A stretch of DNA of 9,070 nt from an uncultured Planctomycetaceae bacterium (GTDB taxonomy: Bacteria; Planctomycetota; Planctomycetia; Pirellulales; Pirellulaceae). The notes below the pieces were generated by a model. It saw only the letters and a program-made list of their open reading frames with translations. It had not been told where the DNA came from and did not search any database. Made by a program: the position numbers and the translations under genes. The stretch is taken from contig CAIYOB010001047.1 of NCBI GenBank assembly GCA_903927685.1, forward strand, positions 1 through 9,070. The letters run 5' to 3'. Positions 1-6,948 of the stretch are shown one piece after another (the first letter of the stretch is position 1; each line of letters begins with the position of its first letter).

Positions 1-438
1 GTCCGCCTTGCCGGCCACTTCGTCGTGCATGCTCTTGCCAGCGTCCTCTTCCAGGTGCGCCCGGATGATCCCCACGCGTTTGGGCTCAAAGGCCCCTTTC
101 GAGTCGCGGATCTCCAGCCAGCCTTCGCGGGACAGGGGCAAGTCGTACTGGCTGATCTGGTAGTTCTTCGGCAAGTCCGGATAGTAATACTGCTTGCGGT
201 CCCACTTGGTGAATTCGGGGATCTCGCAATTCAGGGCGATGGCCGTGCGGAGGGACAGCTGAAACGCTTCCCGGTTCATCACCGGCAGCGAGCCGGGCAT
301 GCCGGTGCACACCGGACAGGTCTGGGTGTTGGGCGGCGCCCCGAACCGCGTGCTGCACCGGCAGAACAGCTTGGACCGGGTGAGCAGCTGTACGTGGACT
401 TCCAGGCCGATCACAATGTCGTAGGGTACTGAACTCAT
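1..438 (-). CDS. gatB: Aspartyl/glutamyl-tRNA amidotransferase subunit B, N-terminal part (3' end beyond window)
   Basis: GatB is the tRNA-binding and phosphorylating subunit of the cytoplasmic GatCAB complex. It activates the side chain of Glu or Asp mischarged on tRNA(Gln) or tRNA(Asn) with ATP and receives ammonia from GatA. The frame is open from the ATG at 438 to the window edge, giving 146 residues. It begins [18 protein letters not shown], the typical GatB opening. It has the zinc-site cysteines (FCRC, then CPVC about 15 residues later, followed by TGMPG), the [21 protein letters not shown] segment (here [18 protein letters not shown]) and the [12 protein letters not shown] motif near the cut end. 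The start overlaps the gatA stop by 4 bp (ATGA). There is no clear Shine-Dalgarno, so translation is probably coupled to gatA. Family members are about 480-500 residues, so roughly 70% lies outside. Confidence 0.97.
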   Translation of the reverse strand, partial: MSSVPYDIVIGLEVHVQLLTRSKLFCRCSTRFGAPPNTQTCPVCTGMPGSLPVMNREAFQLSLRTAIALNCEIPEFTKWDRKQYYYPDLPKNYQISQYDLPLSREGWLEIRDSKGAFEPKRVGIIRAHLEEDAGKSMHDEVAGKAD

Positions 439-1988
439 GGGACGGTGCTCGTCTGCAAAGGCCTGCGCGTATGCCAATCGGTGGCCTGCTGGAACATCTG
501 GGCCGCCCGCAACAGCCGCTCTTCTTGCAGCGGCGGAGCCTGCAACTGCAAGCCGATGGGCAACCCGCCCGCAGTCAGTCCGCAGGGGATGGAAATGCCG
601 GCCAATCCGGCCAGGTTGCAGCTGACCGTGTACAGGTCGCCCAGGTACATGGCCAGCGGATCGTCGAGCTTGTCGCCCAGCGGATAGGCCGCCGTCGGAG
701 CCACCGGGCCGGCGATCACGTCGACCTCGCGAAACGCCTGATCAAAATCATTGCGGATCAGCCGCCGCACGCGGAGCGCCTTGAGGTAATACGCGTCGTA
801 ATAGCCGGCACTCAAGGCGTACGTGCCCAGCATGATGCGGCGTTTGACTTCGGCCCCGAAGCCCTCGGCGCGGCTGCGGCGATACATGCGGACCAGCAGC
901 GAATCCTGGCTGTCGATCGCCCGTTGGTCGCCGGCGGCGGCCAGTTGGCGGCGTTCCGCATTCCATTCCGCCAGCATCGACGCCTCGTCCGTGCGGTAGC
1001 CGTAATGGACGCCGTCGTAGCGGGCCAGGTTGCTGGACGCCTCGCTGGGCGCGATGATGTAGTAGGTCGCGATCGCATACTTGCTGTGCGGCAGCGAGAC
1101 CTCGCGAATGCGGGCCCCCAGCGACTGATACACGCGGACGGCTTCGCGGACCGCCGCTTCGACTTCGCCGTCCAACCCGGCCCCGAAATGCTCGCGAACG
1201 ATCCCCACGGTCAGCCCGTCCAGGGGCTGGCTCACGGTCTGCAGATAGTCGGGGACCGGCACGTCGGTCGAGGTCGAATCCAGCGGGTCGTAGCCGGCCA
1301 GGACCTGCAATAACAGCGCCACGTCGGCCACCGTGCGGCCGAGCGGTCCGATCTGATCCAAGCTGCTGGCGAACGCGACCAGCCCATAGCGGCTGACGCG
1401 GCCGTACGTCGGTTTCAGCCCCGTGACGCCGCAGAACGAGGCCGGCTGACGGATCGAGCCTCCCGTATCGCTGCCGACCGCCAGCGGCACCATCCCAGCC
1501 GCCAGACAGGCCGCCGACCCGCCGCTGGACCCGCCCGGCACGCGCCGGAGGTCCCACGGGTTGCGCGTCGGGCCAAAGCACGAGGTCTCGGTCGTGCCGC
1601 CCATCGCGAACTCGTCCAGGTTCGTCTTGCCGATCAGGATGGCATCGGCCTGCTTGAGCCGCCCAATCACGGTCGCGTCGTACGGCGGCGAAAAGTGTTC
1701 CAGCATCCGCGACGCGCACGTCGTCGGCTCGCCCGCCGTGCACAGATTGTCCTTGACCGCGATCGGCAACCCCGCCAGCGGACCCAGCGGCCCGCCAGCC
1801 CGGCGGCGCTGATCGATTTCGGCCGCGCGGGCCAAAGCCGCTTCGCGGTTCACACGCACGAAGGCATGCACCGCCGGCTCGTGCGCGTCGATCTGAGCCA
1901 GGCACGCGCGGGTCAAGTCGACGGAGGTGATCTCGCCAGCGGCCAGTTTCCCGAGCAATTCGGTCGCGGAACAATCGCAGGGTGACAT
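435..1988 (-). CDS. gatA: Aspartyl/glutamyl-tRNA amidotransferase subunit A
   Basis: GatA is the amidase-signature glutaminase subunit of GatCAB. It hydrolyses glutamine to release ammonia, which is channelled to GatB. The 517-residue length is normal for the family. The Ser-cisSer-Lys triad is intact: Lys79 in AVKDN, cis-Ser154 in [10 protein letters not shown] and nucleophile Ser178 in [11 protein letters not shown]. These positions match the numbering I recall for the S. aureus enzyme. Further signature segments are [12 protein letters not shown] (about 120-131), the [30 protein letters not shown] block (about 190-215) and a C-terminal ATDWHTRRP. The ATG at 1988 gives the expected N-terminus ([15 protein letters not shown]) but has no strong ribosome site close by. 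gatC ends 103 bp upstream, an unusually wide gap for this pair, and gatB starts inside the gatA stop. Confidence 0.98.
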   Translation of the reverse strand: MSPCDCSATELLGKLAAGEITSVDLTRACLAQIDAHEPAVHAFVRVNREAALARAAEIDQRRRAGGPLGPLAGLPIAVKDNLCTAGEPTTCASRMLEHFSPPYDATVIGRLKQADAILIGKTNLDEFAMGGTTETSCFGPTRNPWDLRRVPGGSSGGSAACLAAGMVPLAVGSDTGGSIRQPASFCGVTGLKPTYGRVSRYGLVAFASSLDQIGPLGRTVADVALLLQVLAGYDPLDSTSTDVPVPDYLQTVSQPLDGLTVGIVREHFGAGLDGEVEAAVREAVRVYQSLGARIREVSLPHSKYAIATYYIIAPSEASSNLARYDGVHYGYRTDEASMLAEWNAERRQLAAAGDQRAIDSQDSLLVRMYRRSRAEGFGAEVKRRIMLGTYALSAGYYDAYYLKALRVRRLIRNDFDQAFREVDVIAGPVAPTAAYPLGDKLDDPLAMYLGDLYTVSCNLAGLAGISIPCGLTAGGLPIGLQLQAPPLQEERLLRAAQMFQQATDWHTRRPLQTSTVP

Positions 1989-2091
1989 AGCTTAAGTCGG
2001 CTCACTCGTAGGGCTCGAAGACAGCCTGTAGCGGCCCCGCGGCAAGAAGTCGCCGTCGGCAGCGCACTCCACGCGCGGCAGCCCACGGGGC

Positions 2092-2382
2092 TCACTCCCC
2101 CAGGACCGCCGGGACGCGATAGCATTCGTCGTCGCGTTTGGGAGCGTTGGCCAAAACGGCCTCGCGGTCCAAACTCGGCCGCTCGACGTCGGCGGCAAAG
2201 ACATTGGCCGTCTCCACCGCGTGCGCCAGCGGGGCCACGTCGGACGTGTCCAATTCGGACAATTGGTCCACGTAGCCGACGATCTGCGCCAGCTGGGACG
2301 TCAACTGATCAAGTTCGTCGGGTCCCAGCCGGAGCCGCCCCAGCAACGAGACCTTTTCGACGTCTTGTCGCGATAGACTCAC
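2092..2382 (-). CDS. gatC: Aspartyl/glutamyl-tRNA amidotransferase subunit C (GTG start)
   Basis: GatC is the small subunit that wraps around the GatA-GatB interface and stabilises the complex. I place the start at the GTG at 2382, giving 96 residues, the usual family size. The protein reads (V/M)SLSRQDVEKVSLLGRLRL and continues with DELDQLTSQLAQIVGYVDQLSELDTSDVAPLAHAV in pieces; this helical segment, the DV.P..H motif and the late LREDxx-like stretch (here PSLDREAVLANAPKRDDECYRVPAVLGE) are GatC hallmarks. An ATG further upstream would add 45 residues with no family similarity. The GTG is preceded at 7 nt by GGGAG, which supports this start. rpmB ends 68 bp upstream and gatA starts 103 bp downstream on the same strand, so one operon is likely. 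Confidence 0.94.
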   Translation of the reverse strand: MSLSRQDVEKVSLLGRLRLGPDELDQLTSQLAQIVGYVDQLSELDTSDVAPLAHAVETANVFAADVERPSLDREAVLANAPKRDDECYRVPAVLGE

Positions 2383-2389
2383 GTGGACA

Positions 2390-2394
2390 CTCCC
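2390..2394 (-). promoter_or_regulatory. Shine-Dalgarno site fixing the gatC GTG start
   Basis: GGGAG on the minus strand lies 7 nt before the GTG at 2382. It decides in favour of this start over the longer upstream ATG frame, whose extra residues do not resemble GatC. Confidence 0.7.
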
Positions 2395-2450
2395 GAACGA
2401 TAGCGGCCGCAGGCCGACGCGCGATACGCCCGCCGGCCGGACGCCGGATG

Positions 2451-2714
2451 CTACTTGGTCGGGAGCTTGAAGGGCTTCTGCCGCACGACCTTGCGAACCG
2501 CACCATTCCGCAGGCAACGAGTGCAGACCCGCACGGACTTGTGCGTTCCGGACATCGTCGAAATCTTGACCCGCTGCAGATTCGGCTTGAACGTGCGCCG
2601 CGTAATACCCGTCTTCTTGGTACCGACGCCACCCAAGTACTTGGCCTTACCGCGGATTTCTACCGCATTCCCCATCTGTGTGCCTTTGCCGCACACCTCG
2701 CAAACGCGCGCCAT
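2451..2714 (-). CDS. rpmB: 50S ribosomal protein L28 (bL28), zinc-binding form
   Basis: bL28 is a component of the bacterial large ribosomal subunit. The 87-residue basic protein begins MARVCEVCGKGTQMGN and has FKPNLQRVKI followed by VRVCTRCLRNGAVRKV, all recognisable L28 segments. Two CxxC pairs (Cys5/Cys8 and Cys64/Cys67) mark the zinc-ribbon (C+) form. Zinc-independent paralogues lack these cysteines and are often controlled by zinc supply. The ATG at 2714 is preceded by an AGGAAGGAAG purine run (2721-2730) at good spacing. It is the first gene of the minus-strand cluster that continues with gatC, gatA and gatB. A -10/-35 pair lies about 75 nt upstream of the start. Confidence 0.96.
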   Translation of the reverse strand: MARVCEVCGKGTQMGNAVEIRGKAKYLGGVGTKKTGITRRTFKPNLQRVKISTMSGTHKSVRVCTRCLRNGAVRKVVRQKPFKLPTK

Positions 2715-2796
2715 CGAGATCTTCCTTCCTGCAAGTACCGCCTACGCCCAAATTGACTTAACTCGTTCGACAAAGCGACATTGGTCAAAACATCGT

Positions 2797-2824
2797 AGTA
2801 TACAGCCGCACGGCCCGACTGCAA
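2797..2824 (-). promoter_or_regulatory. Probable sigma70-type promoter of the rpmB-gatCAB cluster
   Basis: On the minus strand TTGCAG (2819-2824) is followed after 16 nt by TATACT (2797-2802), which is 5 of 6 to the -10 consensus. Transcription would start near 2790, leaving a leader of about 75 nt before rpmB. The -10 is good and the -35 is weak (TTG only), so the call rests on the -10 box, the spacing and the position in an AT-richer patch. Confidence 0.45.
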
Positions 2825-2901
2825 CCGCGGATTTGCCGATCGCGGCCAGACCGGCTCCCCTAGGGCTGGAAACGGGCCGGGAAGGGACGCCATCAATGCT
2901 A

Positions 2902-2946
2902 GGTACCGAGTGCCGGGGTCGCAGGTACCGGGTGCTTGGGGTCGAG
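2902..2946 (+). repeat. Two imperfect tandem units of 22-23 bp starting GGTACC
   Basis: Two adjacent units begin GGTACC and share the pattern GGTACCGRGTGC followed by GGGGTCG: 2902-2923 and 2924-2946. The second unit runs into the 26-bp repeat that starts at 2937. They look like decayed or duplicated pieces of the same intergenic repeat family. Confidence 0.6.
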
Positions 2947-2962
2947 TGCAGCGAGCCCCCAG
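2937..2962 (+). repeat. 26-bp intergenic repeat, copy 1 (identical to 8320-8345)
   Basis: The 26 bases from TGGGGTCGAG to GAGCCCCCAG are identical to those at 8320-8345, in the same orientation. A further direct partial copy, GCGAGCCCCCA, follows at 2974-2984. Unlike copy 2, this copy has no inverted partner directly downstream, so it does not form the large hairpin. The element lies between the 3' end of the sulfatase gene and the rpmB promoter. Confidence 0.85.
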
Positions 2963-3075
2963 ATACCGTCGCTGCGAGCCCCCAACGGCAGTCGGGCTCA
3001 AGCAGCTAACCTTAATCGCAAAAGGCACTTACAGCGAGTCCTGCAAACACGCCGTCCTTCCGTTCTTGACGTTGC

Positions 3076-4557
3076 TTATTCGCCAAGCGGCCTCGGCTCC
3101 GGCAGCTGCGCGCCGACCTCGTTCCGCCACGCGTCCAGCAACCGCCGCAACTCGGCGGCCTTCTCCGGCTGTTCCGCGGCCAAGTCGCGGGCTTCCGAAG
3201 GGTCCTCCCGCAGATGGTACAACTCGCGGCGCTGGTCCTCGTAGTATTCGAGCAGTTTCCAGTCGCCTTGCCGCACGGCGCTGACGGGCGTCGTCGTCCG
3301 ATAATAATGGGGATAATGGAAGAACAGAGCCTCCCGGTCCAGCCGCGTCTGAGGATCGCGCAGCAGGGGCACCAGGCTCAAGCCATCGCAGCCCGCATCG
3401 CCGTCGGATGCCGGCGGAACCCGGGCCGCCTCGGTCAGCGTCCGGAACCAATCAGTACACAAGACCGGTTCATCGCATGTCGCGCCCGAGGGTGTCACGC
3501 CCGGCCAGCGGACAATCAGCGGGACGCGGATGCCGCCTTCGTACAGCGAGCCCTTGCCGGACCGCAACGGCGTGTTGTCGGTCACCCGCTGGCCCCCGAA
3601 CTCGTTCACGTACCCACCGTTGTCCGAGGTGAACACGACCAGCGTCCGGTCCGCCAGTTGCCGCTCGTCCAGATACCGCAGTACCCGCCCGACGTTGTCA
3701 TCCAGGGTCCGCACCATCGCCGCATACTGGGCGTTCTGGTGCCTTGCTCCCGGGGCGAGTTGGCGGCGGAAATGCTCCACCAGTTCGGGTTTGCCCTCGA
3801 TCGGCGTGTGCGGATTGTGAAAGCACAGGTTCAAGTAGAACGGCCGCGGCCCCACGGAATCCAGCAGTTTCAGCGCCTCGTCGGTCAACCGATCCGTCAA
3901 GTAATCGCCGGGCTTGCCGATGCCCAAGCCGGGCACGTAGCGGTATTCGCGAAATGCATCACCGCCGCTGAACGGATGAAAGAACGTGTTGGGGGCTCCC
4001 CAGTGCGTGCCGCCGATGTTGACGTCGAATCCCTGCGTCTCCGGGTAATGCGCGGCGTCTCCCAAGTGCCACTTCCCGACGTGCAGCGTCACATACCCGG
4101 CGGCTCGCAATGCGTCGGCGATCGTGGTCTCCTCCAAAGGCAGGTCGCTGACCGTAGGCGGGGGCAGCAACTTCGTCTTGGCCTTGGCGGCACGGGCGAG
4201 ACGCTCGACCGAACCCTCGCGCCAGATGGTCATGTGCAGCCGGGCCGCATGCTTGCCGGTCATGATCGCGGAACGCGTCGGCGAGCACACGGACATCGCG
4301 TACGCCTGGGTGAACCGCACGCCGTGGCCCGCCAACCGATCCAGGTTGGGTGTCTCGTGCAGATCCGCCCCGTAGCACACCAGATCGGACCAGCCCAAGT
4401 CGTCTGCCAGGATGAAGACCACGTTGGGCGGCTGACCGGCCGCCGGCTCGGCGCCGTGTGCCAGCCCGGGCTGGCACACGAAGCAGACGAGACAACTCAG
4501 CAGGCCCCAGTCGATCAAGGCTCGCCGGTCCCGACAGGCTCGCTTCCCTCGTGTCAT
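3076..4557 (-). CDS. Secreted formylglycine-dependent sulfatase (S1 family, arylsulfatase-like)
   Basis: This is a sulfatase of the alkaline phosphatase superfamily, predicted to remove sulfate esters from glycans or other organosulfates outside the cytoplasm. I choose the ATG at 4557 (493 residues): GAGGG lies 8 nt before it, and the protein then starts with a basic segment (MTRGKRACRDRR), a hydrophobic core and an AHGAE-type cleavage site. An upstream ATG at 4629 would add 24 arginine-rich residues. The PNVVFILADDLGW motif supplies the metal aspartates (52-53). Cys91 in CSPTR, followed by SAIMTG, is the residue converted to formylglycine. HVGKWHLG, HNPHTP, TSDNGG (312-313) and LRSGKGSLYEGGIRVP complete the active site. 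The gene stands alone on the minus strand, divergent from the DUF1080 gene. Exact substrate cannot be read from the sequence. Confidence 0.95.
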   Translation of the reverse strand: MTRGKRACRDRRALIDWGLLSCLVCFVCQPGLAHGAEPAAGQPPNVVFILADDLGWSDLVCYGADLHETPNLDRLAGHGVRFTQAYAMSVCSPTRSAIMTGKHAARLHMTIWREGSVERLARAAKAKTKLLPPPTVSDLPLEETTIADALRAAGYVTLHVGKWHLGDAAHYPETQGFDVNIGGTHWGAPNTFFHPFSGGDAFREYRYVPGLGIGKPGDYLTDRLTDEALKLLDSVGPRPFYLNLCFHNPHTPIEGKPELVEHFRRQLAPGARHQNAQYAAMVRTLDDNVGRVLRYLDERQLADRTLVVFTSDNGGYVNEFGGQRVTDNTPLRSGKGSLYEGGIRVPLIVRWPGVTPSGATCDEPVLCTDWFRTLTEAARVPPASDGDAGCDGLSLVPLLRDPQTRLDREALFFHYPHYYRTTTPVSAVRQGDWKLLEYYEDQRRELYHLREDPSEARDLAAEQPEKAAELRRLLDAWRNEVGAQLPEPRPLGE

Positions 4558-4600
4558 GGCATTGGCCCTCGATTGAAGACAGCGGATTCTCTGCCGTGCC

Positions 4601-4629
4601 AGGGTAGCACGCCGCCGGTCGAGCCGCAA
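4601..4629 (-). promoter_or_regulatory. Possible promoter of the sulfatase gene
   Basis: On the minus strand TTGCGG (4624-4629) and TACCCT (4601-4606) are separated by 17 nt. Each box has 3 of 6 consensus bases. A start near 4595 would exclude the upstream ATG at 4629 and fit the chosen start at 4557. The match is weak and could be chance. Confidence 0.25.
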
Positions 4630-4658
4630 ACTCCTGCCACAGGCTTTTTGCCCCTCTG

Positions 4659-4687
4659 TGTACGGCGGCCGCTGGTGGATCTACAAT
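4659..4687 (+). promoter_or_regulatory. Possible promoter of the DUF1080 gene
   Basis: TACAAT (4682-4687) is 5 of 6 to the -10 consensus and lies about 74 nt before the DUF1080 start. At 17-nt spacing the -35 position (4659-4664) reads TGTACG, a poor match. It is the best plus-strand -10 candidate in the 203-bp divergent region. Confidence 0.33.
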
Positions 4688-4760
4688 GGACGCTCACGTT
4701 GCGGGGCTCAGTGCTCCCGAACGTTGCAAGATTAAAGAGAAGAATTAAGGAGCGACGAGG

Positions 4761-5405
4761 ATGAAGCGAAGCAAGAGCATGCTCACAGCGTTGGCGATCC
4801 TGGCGGCGGCGGCGGTCGTTCAGGCGGCAGAGCCTGGGGCGGCCGACGATGGTTTCGTGAACTTGTTCAACGGCAAGACGCTCGAGGGCTGGGTCACCAC
4901 GGGCAACTGGATTGTCGAGGACGGCGGCGTGGTCGCGTTGCATCCGCGCCCAGGCGAGAGCGGCTGGCAGCGTTACGACGCTTATCTGACCACGACGCGC
5001 AAGTACAAGGACTTCATCCTGGACCTGGAATTCAAGATCGGCAAGGACGGCAACTCGGGCGTGTTCCTCCGCGTGGGCGATCGGATGAGCCAGGTCAACA
5101 CCGGCTTTGAGGTCCAGATCCTGGACACGCACGGCCTGGCGAACCCCGGCAACCACGACTGCGGCGGCGTGATCGGGGCGGCGGCGCCAACCAAGAACAT
5201 GGCCAAGCCGGCCGGCGAGTGGAATCGCTATGTGATCACCTGCCAGGGCAGCCGGCTGAAGGTCGTGTTGAACGGCGAGCAGATCCACGACTTGGAACTG
5301 GACAAGTCGGCGATCAAAGACCGGCCGCTCGAAGGCTACCTCGGCTTCCAGGATGAAGCCAAGCCCGTCTGGTACCGCAACGTGCGGATCAAGGAGCTGA
5401 AGTGA
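4761..5405 (+). CDS. Secreted DUF1080 protein (3-keto-disaccharide hydrolase family)
   Basis: The 214-residue protein is a single DUF1080 / 3-keto-disaccharide hydrolase domain (PF06439-type concanavalin-like fold). Family members act on 3-keto-glycosides, and planctomycetes carry many of them. A Sec signal peptide covers about residues 1-22 (KRSK, then an Ala/Leu-rich core, cut near VQA-AEP). Domain landmarks are FVNLFNGKTLEGW (32-44), DFILDLEFKI (84-93), NSGVFLR (98-104), GFEVQILD (115-122), AGEWNRYVI (151-159) and GYLGFQDEAKPVWYRNVRIKEL (in part, 192-213). The ATG follows AAGGAG (4747-4752) at 8 nt. It is divergent from the sulfatase, and an exported Gfo/Idh/MocA oxidoreductase lies downstream, fitting oxidation-then-cleavage of a glycan. 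Catalysis by this particular protein is inferred. Confidence 0.93.
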   Translation: MKRSKSMLTALAILAAAAVVQAAEPGAADDGFVNLFNGKTLEGWVTTGNWIVEDGGVVALHPRPGESGWQRYDAYLTTTRKYKDFILDLEFKIGKDGNSGVFLRVGDRMSQVNTGFEVQILDTHGLANPGNHDCGGVIGAAAPTKNMAKPAGEWNRYVITCQGSRLKVVLNGEQIHDLELDKSAIKDRPLEGYLGFQDEAKPVWYRNVRIKELK

Positions 5406-5434
5406 TTGACAAAATTCCGCCTATGACACATGCT
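5406..5434 (+). promoter_or_regulatory. Promoter of the ATPase gene, directly after the DUF1080 stop
   Basis: A perfect -35 box TTGACA (5406-5411) begins on the base after the DUF1080 stop codon. At 17 nt downstream the sequence reads CATGCT (5429-5434), which keeps the important A2 and T6 positions of the -10. Transcription would begin near 5441, leaving a leader of about 17 nt that includes the Shine-Dalgarno site. Confidence 0.5.
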
Positions 5435-5457
5435 AGACCTGATCATAGGAGGAATTT
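5412..5457 (+). promoter_or_regulatory. Inverted repeat covering the Shine-Dalgarno site of the ATPase gene
   Basis: The arms AAATTCCGCCTATGA (5412-5426) and TCATAGGAGGAATTT (5443-5457) pair at 14 of 15 positions; the exception is G5419 against A5450. The loop is 16 nt. The right arm ends on the base before the ATG and contains the whole Shine-Dalgarno AGGAGG (5447-5452, 5 nt from the start). In RNA made from upstream the hairpin would hide the ribosome site. RNA started near 5441 would lack the left arm. As DNA it could instead be an operator overlapping the promoter. Confidence 0.75.
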
Positions 5458-6897
5458 ATGGCGGTCCGATTCGTGGGACGCACCGCGGAACTGGACGCCT
5501 TCGGGCGTTTTCTGGCGAAACCCAATCCCGCCGTCGCCGTGGTCTATGGCCGGCGGCGGATCGGCAAGAGCCTCCTGATCCAGCAGGCGCTGGCGGATCG
5601 CCCCGCCTTGATCTTCGAAGGCTTGGAGGACCGCCCGAAGAAAGAGCAGATCTCGGCCTTCCTGTTCCAACTGGCTCGCCGGACGCAGGAAGCGGACGTC
5701 GGCGTGCCTCCACGGAACTGGCGCGACGCCTTGGTTCGGCTGGTGCCCGTATTGGAGCGGCAGCCGGCCTGCCTTGTCTTGGACGAGTTTCAGTGGCTGG
5801 CCAACTATCGCCGCGAATTGGTCTCGGACTTGAAGCTGGTTTGGGAGCAATTCCTCGCCAAGATCCCCGGCGTCAAGCTGATCCTGTGCGGCTCGATCGC
5901 TTCGTTCATGACGACGAAAGTCGTGCGGTCCAGTGCGTTGTACGGCCGCACCGACTTGGAACTGCCCGTCAAGGAGTTTCAGCTCGCCGAGGTGCAACAA
6001 CTGCTGGCCGGCCGGGGCTGGGATGAAGTCGTCGACGCCTGCCTACTTTTCGGCGGAGTCCCCAAGTACCTCGATCTTGTTGTCGATTATCCGTCGGTAC
6101 GAACGGCGGTCGAGCAACTGGCGTTTCGCGAGGGCGGCTACTTTCTGGAGGAGTACGACCGCATCTTCACCAGTCACTTCGGGCGGAACCCGGACTATCG
6201 CCAGATCGTCGAGACGCTGGCGGCCAATCCTCAGGGACTCTCGCGGTTGGCCCTGGCGCGGCAGGCGGGGATCACCACAGGCGGCCTGCTGTCCGAACAT
6301 CTGGCCGACCTGGAAGCTGCCGGGTTCGTCTCGTCGGTCGTTCCCTTCGATAAGGGCGCGAATTCGCGGCTCATCAAGTACTATCTGAGCGACGCGTACC
6401 TGCGGTTCTATTTCGCGTTCATCCGGCCGAACCTGCGGAAGATCCGTCACGGAACGTCGTCCGAACTGTTCGCGCGGGTCGCACAGACTGGCCGCTTTTA
6501 CGCCTGGCGTGGCAAAGCGTTCGAGCACCTGTGCATCCGCCACGCCCCGCGACTGGCCGAGGTCCTCGGCTTCGCCGGAATTGACTACGCCTGCGGGCCG
6601 TACTTTCGCACCCCCTTGGACGGCGACGGGGGGATCCAGATCGACCTCCTGTTCCAGCGGGCGGACAACGTCTTGACCCTGTGTGAGATGAAGTGCTCCG
6701 TGGGCCCTGTCGGCGCGGGAGTGATGAAGGAAGTGGAGAAGAAGGCGGCTTTCCTCCAGCAGGCGTTTCCCTCCAAGACCGTCCAACGCGTCCTGGTGGT
6801 GCACGGCGAACCGACCCGCGACTTGGAGCAGGCGGGCTACTTCTACCGGATCATCCGCTCGCGAGAGCTGCTAGCCGCAGGACGTGGTCCGGGGTAA
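5458..6897 (+). CDS. AAA ATPase (ATPase_2 / COG1672 type) with C-terminal DUF234 nuclease-like domain
   Basis: This 479-residue cytoplasmic protein belongs to the archaeal-type ATPase_2 family, common in archaea and scattered in bacteria; its cellular role is not established. It opens with FVGRTAELDAF, then Walker A GRRRIGKS (31-38), Walker B CLVLDEFQWL (105-114, Asp109-Glu110) and a sensor-like LILCGS (141-146). Residues about 245-300 resemble a winged helix (LARQAGITTGGLLSEHLADLEAAG). The C-terminal third matches DUF234: GKAFEHLC (352-359), GGIQIDLLF (391-399) and LCEMKCS (408-414). Glu356, Asp396 and Glu410-x-Lys412 fit a PD-(D/E)xK nuclease site. The ATG has AGGAGG at 5 nt. The gene sits between two catabolic genes, with its own promoter and an inverted repeat over its ribosome site. 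Base composition looks like its neighbours, so recent transfer is not evident. Confidence 0.9.
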   Translation: MAVRFVGRTAELDAFGRFLAKPNPAVAVVYGRRRIGKSLLIQQALADRPALIFEGLEDRPKKEQISAFLFQLARRTQEADVGVPPRNWRDALVRLVPVLERQPACLVLDEFQWLANYRRELVSDLKLVWEQFLAKIPGVKLILCGSIASFMTTKVVRSSALYGRTDLELPVKEFQLAEVQQLLAGRGWDEVVDACLLFGGVPKYLDLVVDYPSVRTAVEQLAFREGGYFLEEYDRIFTSHFGRNPDYRQIVETLAANPQGLSRLALARQAGITTGGLLSEHLADLEAAGFVSSVVPFDKGANSRLIKYYLSDAYLRFYFAFIRPNLRKIRHGTSSELFARVAQTGRFYAWRGKAFEHLCIRHAPRLAEVLGFAGIDYACGPYFRTPLDGDGGIQIDLLFQRADNVLTLCEMKCSVGPVGAGVMKEVEKKAAFLQQAFPSKTVQRVLVVHGEPTRDLEQAGYFYRIIRSRELLAAGRGPG

Positions 6898-6948
6898 CCT
6901 GAGTTAGTTCCAGCCTGCATGTCCCACCAATTTGCCTGACCTTACCTG

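Larger units (their letters stand above)
2715..3075. other. Gene-free region between the sulfatase end and rpmB
   Basis: This 361-bp stretch contains no convincing gene. From the sulfatase side it holds about 90 bp without recognisable structure after the sulfatase stop, a GC-rich repeat cluster (2902-2985), about 75 bp of unassigned sequence, and the AT-richer rpmB promoter and leader (2715-2824). Open frames crossing it on both strands have no family similarity; one reads the repeat as GVECSEPP, a peptide also read from the other repeat copy near 8330. No T-rich rho-independent terminator was seen for the sulfatase gene. Confidence 0.7.

Noticed and set aside
748..1974. A 408-codon minus-strand frame inside gatA, and a 280-codon plus-strand frame opposite it
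   Set aside because: Both are shifted readings of gatA, whose catalytic triad and full length are intact in the annotated frame.
2902..2985. A CRISPR array in the repeat cluster
   Set aside because: The repeats are unequal, directly adjacent or overlapping, and there are no unique spacers of regular length.
2660..3028. A 122-codon minus-strand frame through the repeat cluster and the rpmB promoter
   Set aside because: It reads through the repeats and the promoter and overlaps rpmB in another frame. Its LGARCTRPQA peptide recurs at the other repeat copy, so it reflects repeat DNA rather than a gene.
4558..4629. The longer sulfatase start at 4629
   Set aside because: The extra 24 residues are Arg-rich and would come before the signal peptide. 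The ATG at 4557 has GAGGG at 8 nt and gives a normal signal sequence.
4696..4727. Direct repeat ACGTTGC (4696-4702 and 4721-4727) before the DUF1080 gene as a regulator site
   Set aside because: Only 7 bp with a 25-bp offset and no symmetry between the copies; chance is a sufficient explanation.
3214..4764. A 516-codon plus-strand frame opposite the sulfatase
   Set aside because: It mirrors the sulfatase gene, has no domain or ribosome site, and the opposite strand carries all the sulfatase active-site motifs.
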